From contig NZ_CP046654.1 of the NCBI RefSeq assembly GCF_009759685.1, positions 3,782,001 through 3,846,000 of the forward strand: DNA of 64,000 bases, given 5' to 3'. Made by a program: the position numbers and the translations under genes. Shown in pieces: positions 1 to 7,726 of the stretch (position 1 is its first letter; each line of letters starts with the position of its first letter). Under the pieces are notes generated by a model, which ran no database searches, was not told where the DNA came from, and saw only the letters and a program-made list of their open reading frames with translations. The stretch is from Acinetobacter baumannii (GTDB taxonomy: Bacteria; Pseudomonadota; Gammaproteobacteria; Pseudomonadales; Moraxellaceae).

Positions 1-152
1 GTTCATTAGAGTTACTCCAAATCATACTTGAGTTCATCTTTGGATGTCTTGACCTGAATGCTATCTACAATGTCATTCTAGTCAATACAGGTCTATTTGA
101 ATTGTGTTAAGGTAGCTAACAAGAATATCGTTATTATGCTTGGAAAAGCCTT

Positions 153-1721
153 ATGAGCAAAACAACTCAAGAAAATCCAGCAGTCGAGAATTCTGCTCAG
201 GAAAAAGTGTCAAATACATCAAAGTCGGCTTCTAACACGGCTAAGCGTAACAGCACTACTCCTAAAGCAGCAACTAATACACCAAAAACGACACGTACTC
301 GTTCAACGACTGCACCTGCACGTAGCCCTCGTAGTAAGAGCGCTGCTTCAGCAACCCCGTCTACATCTTCAAATGTAGCTGCAGCACCAAAAGCAACAAA
401 AACCAAAACTTCTGTTCAACAGGATAAAACCATGAGTCAAAACACTGTTCGCCGCGTTGCAATTATTGGTGGCAACCGTATTCCATTTGCACGTTCAAAT
501 ACTGCTTATTTCAAAGCGTCTAATTCTGACATGCTGACAGCAGCATTGAATGGTTTGGTTGAACGCTTTAACTTACAAGGTAAGCGTATTGGTGAAGTCG
601 TTGCTGGTGCTGTTTTAAAACACAGCCGTGACTTTAATATGACTCGTGAAGTTGTATTGAGCACAGATCTTGCTCCTGAAACCCCTGCTTATGACATTCA
701 AATTGCTTGTGGTACAGGTTTACAAGCAGCTTTTGTTGTTGCTAACAAAATTGCGCTTGGTCAAATCGACGTAGGTATTGCAGGTGGCGTAGATACAACT
801 TCTGACGCACCGATTGCTGTAGGTGATGGTTTACGTAAGGTTTTACTTGAGCTTAATGTTGCTAAAACGGGTAAAGACCGCCTTAAAGCACTCACAAAAA
901 TTGATTTTAAAAAGCTTCTTGATGCACCAAGCAATGGTGAACCGCGTACTGGCCTTTCAATGGGTGAGCACCAAGCAATCACTGCTTTAGAATGGGGTAT
1001 CACTCGCGAAGCACAAGACGAATTAGCTGCAAGCAGCCATCAAAAACTTGCTGCTGCTTATGAGCGTGGTTTCTTTGATGACTTAATGACTCCATTCTTA
1101 GGTCTTAACCGTGACAACAACTTACGTCCTGACAGTACAGTTGAAAAACTTGCTAAGTTAAAACCAGTTTTCGGTAAAGGCGAAACTGCAACAATGACAG
1201 CGGGTAACTCAACTCCGTTGACTGATGGTGCTTCTGTGGTATTGCTTGCTTCTGAAGAATGGGCAAAAGAAAACGGACATGAAGTTTTAGCTTATCTTTC
1301 TTTCTCTGAAACAGCAGCTGTTGACTTCATTGGCAAGAACGGTCCTAAAGAAGGCTTATTGATGGCTCCTGCTTATGCAGTACCTCGTATGCTTAAGCGT
1401 GCTAACCTTAAGCTTCAAGACTTCGATTTCTACGAAATCCATGAAGCATTTGCATCTCAAGTACTCTCTACCTTAAAAGCTTGGGAAGATGAAAAATTCT
1501 GTAAAGAACGTCTTGGCTTAGATGCACCATTGGGTTCAATTGACCGCTCTAAACTGAACGTAAATGGTTCATCTTTAGGTGCAGGTCACCCATTTGCTGC
1601 AACTGGTGGCCGTATCTTGGCTACTGCAGCTAAATTAATTAATGAAAAAGGTTCAGGCCGCGCATTAATCTCGATCTGTACAGCAGGCGGTGAAGGTGTG
1701 GTTGCGATTGTAGAAAAATAA
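153..1721 (+). CDS. Acetyl-CoA C-acyltransferase (thiolase) with low-complexity N-terminal extension
   Basis: Thiolase-family enzyme, 522 residues. Such enzymes cleave or form 3-ketoacyl-CoA in fatty-acid beta-oxidation or acetoacetyl-CoA metabolism in the cytoplasm. The acylated cysteine is in IACGTG (C186), the catalytic histidines are in EIHEAFA (H430) and GAGHP (H479), and the second cysteine is in CTAGGEG (C509). Residues 1-93 are a Lys/Thr/Ser/Ala/Pro-rich tail absent from ordinary thiolases; the conserved fold begins at about residue 97 (VRRVAIIGG). The start at 153 has GGAAAAG about eight bases upstream. A second ATG at 432 (MSQN), with AGGA nine bases upstream, would give a normal-length 429-residue enzyme, so both starts are possible. 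Substrate chain length cannot be told from sequence. It stands alone here and ends at a strong hairpin. Confidence 0.9.
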   Translation: MSKTTQENPAVENSAQEKVSNTSKSASNTAKRNSTTPKAATNTPKTTRTRSTTAPARSPRSKSAASATPSTSSNVAAAPKATKTKTSVQQDKTMSQNTVRRVAIIGGNRIPFARSNTAYFKASNSDMLTAALNGLVERFNLQGKRIGEVVAGAVLKHSRDFNMTREVVLSTDLAPETPAYDIQIACGTGLQAAFVVANKIALGQIDVGIAGGVDTTSDAPIAVGDGLRKVLLELNVAKTGKDRLKALTKIDFKKLLDAPSNGEPRTGLSMGEHQAITALEWGITREAQDELAASSHQKLAAAYERGFFDDLMTPFLGLNRDNNLRPDSTVEKLAKLKPVFGKGETATMTAGNSTPLTDGASVVLLASEEWAKENGHEVLAYLSFSETAAVDFIGKNGPKEGLLMAPAYAVPRMLKRANLKLQDFDFYEIHEAFASQVLSTLKAWEDEKFCKERLGLDAPLGSIDRSKLNVNGSSLGAGHPFAATGGRILATAAKLINEKGSGRALISICTAGGEGVVAIVEK

Positions 1722-1741
1722 TTTCTATTTATCGACCAAAA

Positions 1742-1769
1742 AAATAAGCACCCATCTGGGTGCTTATTT
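1742..1769. terminator. Bidirectional terminator between thiolase and aceI
   Basis: A perfect 12-bp stem (AAATAAGCACCC at 1742-1753, its complement at 1758-1769) with an ATCT loop lies between two convergent genes. A/T-rich flanks on both sides fit use in both directions. Confidence 0.85.
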
Positions 1770-1787
1770 CATTTCAATCTATGTGAA

Positions 1788-2222
1788 TTAGTGAAGTGAT
1801 GCTGCTTTAGCATTTGGGAAAAACTTATCTTCAATATGGTCATAACACCACTGGAAAATAAAGGTATAAACCAAAATACATAAGGTCAAACCTATATCTA
1901 AAATAAATGCATCAATCACTGTCATCTGCATCATATATGCAATCATTGGAACAGTCGCAATCAGCAAACCACCCTCAAAACCAATCGCATGTAAAATCCG
2001 CACAGGGATCGTTCTTTCCCAATTAAATTTATGCTCTACTTTTTCGAAATAGTGGTTAAAAATCATATTCCAGAAAACTGAAACCACTGCCATAAACACA
2101 CCAAGTGTTCCGGTCACTTCCATCGGCATGTCAAAAATAAAACTTAATGCAATCGCAATGATGACCAACAAAATTCCTTCATAACTGATTGCATGAATGA
2201 GTCTTCTCTTGGAAATCAACAT
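1788..2222 (-). CDS. aceI: PACE-family chlorhexidine/biocide efflux protein AceI
   Basis: A 144-residue inner-membrane protein of the proteobacterial antimicrobial compound efflux family, which exports chlorhexidine and short diamines by proton exchange. Two tandem bacterial transmembrane pair domains give four helices (about residues 10-30, 35-55, 80-100 and 105-125). The conserved HAISYEG places Glu at residue 15 when translation starts at 2222; that is the residue known to be essential in A. baumannii AceI. The reading frame extends 37 codons upstream, but those codons overlap aceR and do not resemble the family. It is divergent from the LysR gene aceR, the known arrangement in this species. 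Confidence 0.93.
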   Translation of the reverse strand: MLISKRRLIHAISYEGILLVIIAIALSFIFDMPMEVTGTLGVFMAVVSVFWNMIFNHYFEKVEHKFNWERTIPVRILHAIGFEGGLLIATVPMIAYMMQMTVIDAFILDIGLTLCILVYTFIFQWCYDHIEDKFFPNAKAASLH

Positions 2223-2312
2223 TTTTAAATACTCAATAATAACTTGGATAATGTGCATTTTATTTTTATAATTTTGATTAATCCAATTAGGTTCTTTCAA
2301 TTTTTTTGACAG
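2223..2312. promoter_or_regulatory. aceI/aceR divergent promoter region with candidate LysR site
   Basis: This 90-base intergenic stretch must carry both promoters. TTGGAT at 2244-2249 is matched by the inverted ATCCAA at 2281-2286. AceR is known to activate aceI from this region; that this particular pair of half-sites is the operator is inference. Confidence 0.4.
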
Positions 2313-3206
2313 ATGAATGTTAATCAAGAACAACTACTCATGTTCCAAGCCGTTATGGAAACAGGTTCATTTTCAGCAGCAGCAAGGAAACTCGGTAAAG
2401 TCCCCTCTGCTGTGAGTATGTCGATTGCTAATTTAGAAATCGATTTGAACCTGACTTTATTTGAACGTAAAGGCCGCGAACCTACTCCTACAGCCGAAGC
2501 ACGAGTGCTATATGAAAAAACGGCGCAACTATTGATTGAAATGAATCAATGGAAACAGCACGCGCATGCATTAAGTACTGGGCTGGAACCTAATCTTACT
2601 ATTGTTGTGGTGTCTGAGCTGCTACATACCAATTGGACCGACTATGTTTGCCTGCTAGAAAGTCGCTTTCCCGATCTACAAATTAATATTGTGTCGGCCC
2701 CTCAAGAAGATGCGCTTCAAATGTTGTTAGATGGATCTGCCCAACTGGCCCTTATGTTTGAACGTGAGCATTTAGATAATAGAGAACAGTTTGTTGAACT
2801 CAAACGTGAAGCCTTAATTCCTGTTATTTCAAAAACCCATCCGCTCGCAAGCCAAGAGCATGTCTCATATGAGCAGATTTTGGGTACAAGACAAATTGTG
2901 GTGGCAAGTCGAGATGAAACATTAAAACCCGAATTATTATTTTCAAAACATTACTGGCGTACAGATAACCACCACTCTGCTTGCTTAATGATTTTACGTA
3001 ATTTAGGTTGGGGTGTACTGCCACAAGAGATGTTTAAAGAAAATCCCGAGTTAAACAACAAGCTTAAAGCATTAGATGTATTTGATTTTACGCCTCGATT
3101 TGAATATTACGTTGATTTGGTCTGGAGCCGCGAAAGTGAACTCGGTGCTGCTGCACGGTTTTTGATTGACTATATTCGTAATAAGCGAATGCAACTGGCT
3201 CCTTAA
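2313..3206 (+). CDS. aceR: LysR-family regulator AceR
   Basis: A 297-residue LysR-type regulator. The N-terminal winged helix is at about residues 5-62 (FSAAARKLGKVPSAVSMSIANL), followed by a linker helix and a two-lobed effector-binding domain from about residue 90 to the end. It is divergent from aceI with 90 bases between, and AceR is the described chlorhexidine-responsive activator of aceI in A. baumannii. Identity rests on this arrangement and on the unmistakable AceI next door. The N-terminus begins directly with the expected QLLMFQAVMETGSF helix, so the start is secure. Confidence 0.9.
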   Translation: MNVNQEQLLMFQAVMETGSFSAAARKLGKVPSAVSMSIANLEIDLNLTLFERKGREPTPTAEARVLYEKTAQLLIEMNQWKQHAHALSTGLEPNLTIVVVSELLHTNWTDYVCLLESRFPDLQINIVSAPQEDALQMLLDGSAQLALMFEREHLDNREQFVELKREALIPVISKTHPLASQEHVSYEQILGTRQIVVASRDETLKPELLFSKHYWRTDNHHSACLMILRNLGWGVLPQEMFKENPELNNKLKALDVFDFTPRFEYYVDLVWSRESELGAAARFLIDYIRNKRMQLAP

Positions 3207-3336
3207 AATCATTTCAATTTAGATGCAGAACCTAAACGTTTTTCTTTGAAACATAACAATTGATATATCGACAGTATGGATAGAGTTTGTGCTATAAAGA
3301 AAACATAAGATTTTTTATTGAAGATGTTGAATATCA

Positions 3337-4326
3337 ATGACTCATACAGCACTTGACCAATTAAAAACATTAACGACCGTTGTTGCTGACAGTAGCGACC
3401 TTGAAGCAATTCGTAAATTTCGTCCCTTAGATGCTACAACGAATCCTTCGTTAATTACCGCTGCGGCAGAACAACCAGAAAGTAAAGAGCTCATTGAAGA
3501 TGCTTATTATCAAGCTAAAGAAGAAGGCTATAAAAATGATGAACTGATTGAAAGAACCATTGATATTTTAACCGTAAAATTTGGTGTAGAAATTTTAAAA
3601 CTCATTGAAGGCCGTGTTTCTACAGAAGTCGATGCTGCACTTTCATATGACACCGAAGCGACCATTCAAAAAGCGCATGAATTATGTGAGCTTTATAAAG
3701 GGTATGGGATCGATCAGTCACGTATTCTTATTAAAATTGCATCGACTTGGGAAGGTATTCAAGCGGCTAAAGTGCTTGAAGCTGAAGGTATTGCCTGCAA
3801 CCTCACTCTCCTTTTCGGTTTACATCAAGCCCAAGCGTGTGCAGATGCCAAAGTTACTTTAATCTCACCTTTTGTAGGCCGTATTTTAGACTGGTACAAA
3901 AAAGCTGAAGGTGTAGATTCTTACCCAATCGAGAAAGATCCAGGTGTGGTTTCAGTTAAGAAAATCTACACTTACTACAAGCAGCAAAATATTCCAACTC
4001 AAGTCATGGGTGCGAGCTTCCGTAGCATCGACCAAGTGCTAGGCCTTGCAGGATGTGATTTGCTTACGATCTCTCCAAGCTTGCTAACACAGCTTGAACA
4101 AGATACGCGTACAGTCGATGCAGCACTTGATGCAAACAAAGCAAAACAGGCAGAAGCGATTGTTAGACCAGCTCAAGATGAGCAAAGTTTTAAAGATGAA
4201 CTTAACCATGACTTAATGGCATTCCAACTTTTACAAGGTGGTGTTGATGGCTTTATTAAAGCGCGAGATCAATTAAGTCTTTTATTACGTCAATCTTTTG
4301 GAATTGATGCAGAAATTAAATCTTAA
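3337..4326 (+). CDS. tal: Transaldolase
   Basis: A cytoplasmic pentose-phosphate-pathway enzyme that moves a dihydroxyacetone unit from sedoheptulose 7-phosphate to glyceraldehyde 3-phosphate. The length of 329 residues suits the TalA/TalB type. DATTNPSL (about residues 32-39) and the Schiff-base lysine K133 in RILIKIASTWEG are present, with GASFRS further on. There is only a weak ribosome site before the ATG, but the N-terminus matches the family. It is a single gene closed by its own terminator. Confidence 0.95.
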   Translation: MTHTALDQLKTLTTVVADSSDLEAIRKFRPLDATTNPSLITAAAEQPESKELIEDAYYQAKEEGYKNDELIERTIDILTVKFGVEILKLIEGRVSTEVDAALSYDTEATIQKAHELCELYKGYGIDQSRILIKIASTWEGIQAAKVLEAEGIACNLTLLFGLHQAQACADAKVTLISPFVGRILDWYKKAEGVDSYPIEKDPGVVSVKKIYTYYKQQNIPTQVMGASFRSIDQVLGLAGCDLLTISPSLLTQLEQDTRTVDAALDANKAKQAEAIVRPAQDEQSFKDELNHDLMAFQLLQGGVDGFIKARDQLSLLLRQSFGIDAEIKS

Positions 4327-4350
4327 AAACTGCACTTTTCATACAAAATT

Positions 4351-4387
4351 ACCGATTTTTGTTATCATGACAAAAATCGGTTTTTTA
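4351..4387 (+). terminator. Rho-independent terminator after tal
   Basis: An 11-bp stem (ACCGATTTTTG at 4351-4361, complement at 4371-4381) is followed by TTTTTT. It lies only about 20 bases before the start of the next gene, so that gene may depend on read-through or on a promoter overlapping the hairpin. Confidence 0.85.
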
Positions 4388-4398
4388 TTGGGTTTCTC

Positions 4399-5049
4399 GT
4401 GTTCGGCATAACAGACTTAACAACATATATTATTGGTACATTCCTAATTGTGTTATTGCCAGGGCCCAATTCTCTTTATGTGATGTCGATTGCTTCACGC
4501 TATGGTATTAAAACCGGATATATGGGGGCACTTGGTATTTTTACAGGTGACTTAATTTTAATGCTCTGTACCGTACTTGGTGCAGCTTCTTTACTAAAAG
4601 CATTCCCTTGGGTTTTTATTGTACTTAAACTCGTCGGCGCACTTTACTTGTCTTATTTAGGTTTTAAGCTTTTACAAGGCAGCATTCAGCGTTGGAAATT
4701 ACGTAATCAACCCCAAGCAGAAATGGCTGATTTACCTGCTTTAGATAAAGTTCACCCTTATAAAACAGCCTTAAGTATTAGTTTACTCAACCCTAAAGCG
4801 ATTTTATTTTTCCTGTCTTTCTTTGTGCAGTTTGTTGAACCGGATTATGCCTATCCAGCTTTAAGCTTTTTAATTTTAGCGGTGATTTTACAAATTATTA
4901 GCTTCAGTTATTTAACTGCGCTTATTTTCTCTGGAATTAAACTTTCAACTTTTTTCAAACAAAACCATAAAATTGCAGCAAGCGGAATTTTCTTAGTTGG
5001 CATTTTATTTTTCGGATTTGGCTTAAAGCTGGCAACTTCAACAATGTAA
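4399..5049 (+). CDS. leuE: LeuE/RhtB-type amino-acid exporter
   Basis: A 216-residue inner-membrane LysE/RhtB-superfamily exporter. FLIVLLPGPNSLYV at residues 14-27 is the family signature, SLLNPKAILFFLSFFVQF (about 129-146) is the second conserved segment, and about six hydrophobic helices are seen. Alignment from memory is best with E. coli LeuE (leucine and related amino acids); actual substrates are unproven. The start codon is GTG. The convergent neighbour is an Lrp/AsnC regulator; Lrp proteins often control such exporters, but this one is not divergent from it. Confidence 0.85.
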   Translation: MFGITDLTTYIIGTFLIVLLPGPNSLYVMSIASRYGIKTGYMGALGIFTGDLILMLCTVLGAASLLKAFPWVFIVLKLVGALYLSYLGFKLLQGSIQRWKLRNQPQAEMADLPALDKVHPYKTALSISLLNPKAILFFLSFFVQFVEPDYAYPALSFLILAVILQIISFSYLTALIFSGIKLSTFFKQNHKIAASGIFLVGILFFGFGLKLATSTM

Positions 5050-5085
5050 GCTGCCGAGTCAAGAAAGTCTGAATCTATTAGGTTG

Positions 5086-5559
5086 TTAAAATGCCAGCAT
5101 GCCATCTGTTTTAACTTCATTGAGCACAAAAAATGTCCTCACCTGTCTTACCCCAGGTAAGGCAATAATTTTTTCACTATGAAAACGGTTAAAAGCAGCC
5201 AAATCTTTAACACGAATTTTTAGAAAGTAATCGACTTCTCCAGCAACCAAGTAACATTCTAGAACATTCTCCAAATCACCTGCTGCTTGTTCAAATGCCT
5301 GAAAGCTATCAGGTGTCGAGCGATCCAGCACTACTCCGACCAAAACAATGGTCTCACGTTGCACCATACCCGGATTGATTCGAGCACGCACATCCAAGAT
5401 GGCCCCAATCTTAAAAAGACGCTGAGTATGGTTCCAACATGACGAAGTACTAATGCCAACAAGTTTTGCCAGTTCAGCATTACTTAAACGTCCATTCTCT
5501 TGTAAACAGCGCATAATTTTCAATTCAAGAGGTGATAGATTTTCAGCCTGTTCATCCAT
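5086..5559 (-). CDS. Lrp/AsnC-family transcriptional regulator
   Basis: A 157-residue feast/famine regulator: N-terminal helix-turn-helix (LSPLELKIMRCLQENG, then LAKLVGISTSSCWNHTQRL) and a C-terminal RAM/AsnC ligand-binding domain with the GEVDYFLKIRVKD motif. An upstream TTG start is possible, but ATG at 5559 has GGGA about ten bases before it and gives the usual length. It is divergent from the BenE-type transporter at 5746, so that transporter may be a target. The effector amino acid is unknown. Confidence 0.85.
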   Translation of the reverse strand: MDEQAENLSPLELKIMRCLQENGRLSNAELAKLVGISTSSCWNHTQRLFKIGAILDVRARINPGMVQRETIVLVGVVLDRSTPDSFQAFEQAAGDLENVLECYLVAGEVDYFLKIRVKDLAAFNRFHSEKIIALPGVRQVRTFFVLNEVKTDGMLAF

Positions 5560-5745
5560 AAAACAATATCCCAAATTCCCCGTTTGTTATGAAATAAATA
5601 ATATCATTATTGGCTATTTAAAAAATATTCTTTCATTTTAAAGCCAAAAATAGAAAGCACCTTCTTAAAAAAAATTGTTAAATTTACCTAGCTGAAAACA
5701 TAGGCAGAAACATATTAATTTTTCAGGGACTTAGAACATTTAGCT

Positions 5746-6918
5746 ATGCAAAAGATTCTTCAAGATTTCTCAATACCAGCCGTATTTGCTGGTTTTATTA
5801 CCTTTCTTATTGGTATTAGTGTTTCGGCTATTTTAGTGATTCAGGCTGCTCAAGCTTTAGGTGCGTCATCTGAACAAATCACCTCATGGTTTTGGGCTTT
5901 AGGCTTAGGTATTGGTTTATCAGGACTCATCCTTTCTTGGAAATTTAAATATCCCGTAGCAACAGCTTGGTCAACTGCGGGCCTCGCTTTAATTATGGCA
6001 ACAGGTAGTGGCTATAGTTTAAATGAAGCAATTGGCGCTTTTTTAGTAGGTGGTTTACTTACTGCGATTTTAGGCTTTTCAGGTATATTCCAAAAAGCGC
6101 TTTCCTATATACCACAAAGCTTAACCAGTGCCATGCTTGCCGGAGTTTTGCTTAAGTTTGGGATTTCGCTTTTCGCGAGCTTGCAAAATGATTGGACATT
6201 TGTTTTATCTTTACTCGCTATTTATGTCATTACAAAAAGATTATGGCCGCGTTACAGCATTGTATTTACCGCACTGGCTGGTATTGCCCTCTGCCCTGTC
6301 TTTTTAGACTTTCATATGCCTACTCTTGAGTGGTCCTTGGCTAAACCCGTTTGGATTAGTCCTGAATTTAGCTGGTCAGCACTTTTAGGCTTAGCATTAC
6401 CACTTTTTGTGATTAGCATGGCATCGCAATATCTACCCGGTATAGCCATGATCAAGAGTTATGGCTATAAACCGCATGTTAATCAACTGATTGGCTGGAC
6501 AGGTCTAACCCAAGTTGTGCTTGCACCTTTTGGATGTTACAGCGTTAATATTGCTGCGATAAGTGCTGCCGTAAGCTTAGACGACCAAGTTCATCCTGAC
6601 CCAAGCAAACGTTATATTGCGGGTATAAGCTGTGGCTTTTTTTATGTGTTGATGGGGCTATTTGCTGCAACCCTCACAAGCTTACTGATGTCTTTTCCTC
6701 ATATTTTTATTGTAGCTTTAGCAGGCATTGCCTTACTTGGTACGATTAGTCACAACATTGCGCTTGCGTTTGGTCCAGTTGAAGACCGCGAAGCGGCATT
6801 ATTTACCTTTTTATGTAGTGCGTCAGGTATCCAATTTTTCGGTGTTGGTTCAGCTTTCTGGGGACTGGTTGTCGGTATTGTTGTATTTATAGTCCTTAAA
6901 TTTAAAGCTAAAAAATAA
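5746..6918 (+). CDS. benE: BenE-family benzoate/H+ symporter
   Basis: A 390-residue inner-membrane transporter with about twelve hydrophobic segments. The start (SIPAVFAGFITFLIGISVSA) and FKYPVATAWSTAGLAL at about residues 66-81 are typical of BenE proteins, which import benzoate with protons. No benzoate catabolic genes accompany it here, so the natural substrate may be another aromatic acid. It is divergent from an Lrp-type regulator and has no clear Shine-Dalgarno sequence just before the ATG. Confidence 0.85.
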   Translation: MQKILQDFSIPAVFAGFITFLIGISVSAILVIQAAQALGASSEQITSWFWALGLGIGLSGLILSWKFKYPVATAWSTAGLALIMATGSGYSLNEAIGAFLVGGLLTAILGFSGIFQKALSYIPQSLTSAMLAGVLLKFGISLFASLQNDWTFVLSLLAIYVITKRLWPRYSIVFTALAGIALCPVFLDFHMPTLEWSLAKPVWISPEFSWSALLGLALPLFVISMASQYLPGIAMIKSYGYKPHVNQLIGWTGLTQVVLAPFGCYSVNIAAISAAVSLDDQVHPDPSKRYIAGISCGFFYVLMGLFAATLTSLLMSFPHIFIVALAGIALLGTISHNIALAFGPVEDREAALFTFLCSASGIQFFGVGSAFWGLVVGIVVFIVLKFKAKK

Positions 6919-6931
6919 GGCTTAAACGAAA

Positions 6932-6983
6932 GAGTTTGCGCTTCATCATTTAGAGAAATTCATAAAAAATTAAGCGCAAACTC
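6932..6983. terminator. Inverted repeat between convergent benE and mgtC
   Basis: GAGTTTGCGCTT at 6932-6943 pairs perfectly with AAGCGCAAACTC at 6972-6983 across a 28-base loop, between two genes that converge. It probably ends or stabilises both transcripts; there is no long T run. Confidence 0.55.
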
Positions 6984-6991
6984 TCGTTAAA

Positions 6992-7711
6992 TTAGTTAAT
7001 TGTGTTTTTATCCCAAAAAGCCTGCCGTATTTGTGGCATAGCATTTAAGTGATTAATGATGTGTTGTGCTTCTTCTGCTTCGATTGAAGTTGCAATTAGT
7101 GTTACTTCTATTTCAACCTCTTTTTCTCCAAAAGGTGTGACATCAATATCTTTAGCAGGATAATTATGATGCTTTAAGGTTAGGTTTAATTCATCCATAA
7201 CGACCTTGCTCTGACTTCGGTCACATATAATGTAAATTACATGTAAAACTTCTGTGTCATCGTCTAACGGACGACGGTCAATGATATGGACAATCGGTCT
7301 TAATAGTGTATTGGCAGATAAAATAAAGGCTGTCGCCAATATTGCTTCAATAATTAAATCAGCACCCGCGGCAGCACCTACTGCCGCAGAACACCATAAA
7401 GTCGCTGCGGTATTTAAACCGTGGATGTTGCCTTCTTGGCGCATAATGACACCCGCACCCAAAAAACCAATACCCGAAACAACATAGGCAATTACCCGAA
7501 CAGCTCCATCTGCTCCAGTAAGATTAATTGCAATATCTACAAAAATTGCTGCACCTACCGCAACTAGAACATTTGTTCGAAGACCAGCTGTACGTTGCCT
7601 ATACTGACGTTCGAACCCAATTAACGCCCCTAAAATAAAAGCAGCCGAGAGACTAATTAAAGTATCAATAATATTTGATAAGTCTGTATGTTGTAGAAAT
7701 TGCAATTTCAT
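6992..7711 (-). CDS. mgtC: MgtC/SapB-family membrane protein
   Basis: A 239-residue protein. The N-terminal MgtC domain has about four or five membrane helices (residues 10-140) with the family motifs GALIGFERQYRQRTAGLRTN and GIGFLGAGVIM; a soluble ACT-like C-terminal domain covers about 150-239. MgtC proteins help growth in low magnesium and survival in macrophages, in part by acting on the F-ATPase in Salmonella; that role is not shown here. It starts 15 bases after the mgtA stop with AGGTG before the ATG, so the two form one operon, as in Salmonella mgtCB. Confidence 0.9.
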   Translation of the reverse strand: MKLQFLQHTDLSNIIDTLISLSAAFILGALIGFERQYRQRTAGLRTNVLVAVGAAIFVDIAINLTGADGAVRVIAYVVSGIGFLGAGVIMRQEGNIHGLNTAATLWCSAAVGAAAGADLIIEAILATAFILSANTLLRPIVHIIDRRPLDDDTEVLHVIYIICDRSQSKVVMDELNLTLKHHNYPAKDIDVTPFGEKEVEIEVTLIATSIEAEEAQHIINHLNAMPQIRQAFWDKNTIN

Positions 7712-7726
7712 TTTGCACCTATTGTT

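Noticed and set aside
1788..2333. Longer 181-residue version of AceI
   Set aside because: The extra N-terminus overlaps aceR and breaks the known residue numbering with Glu15.
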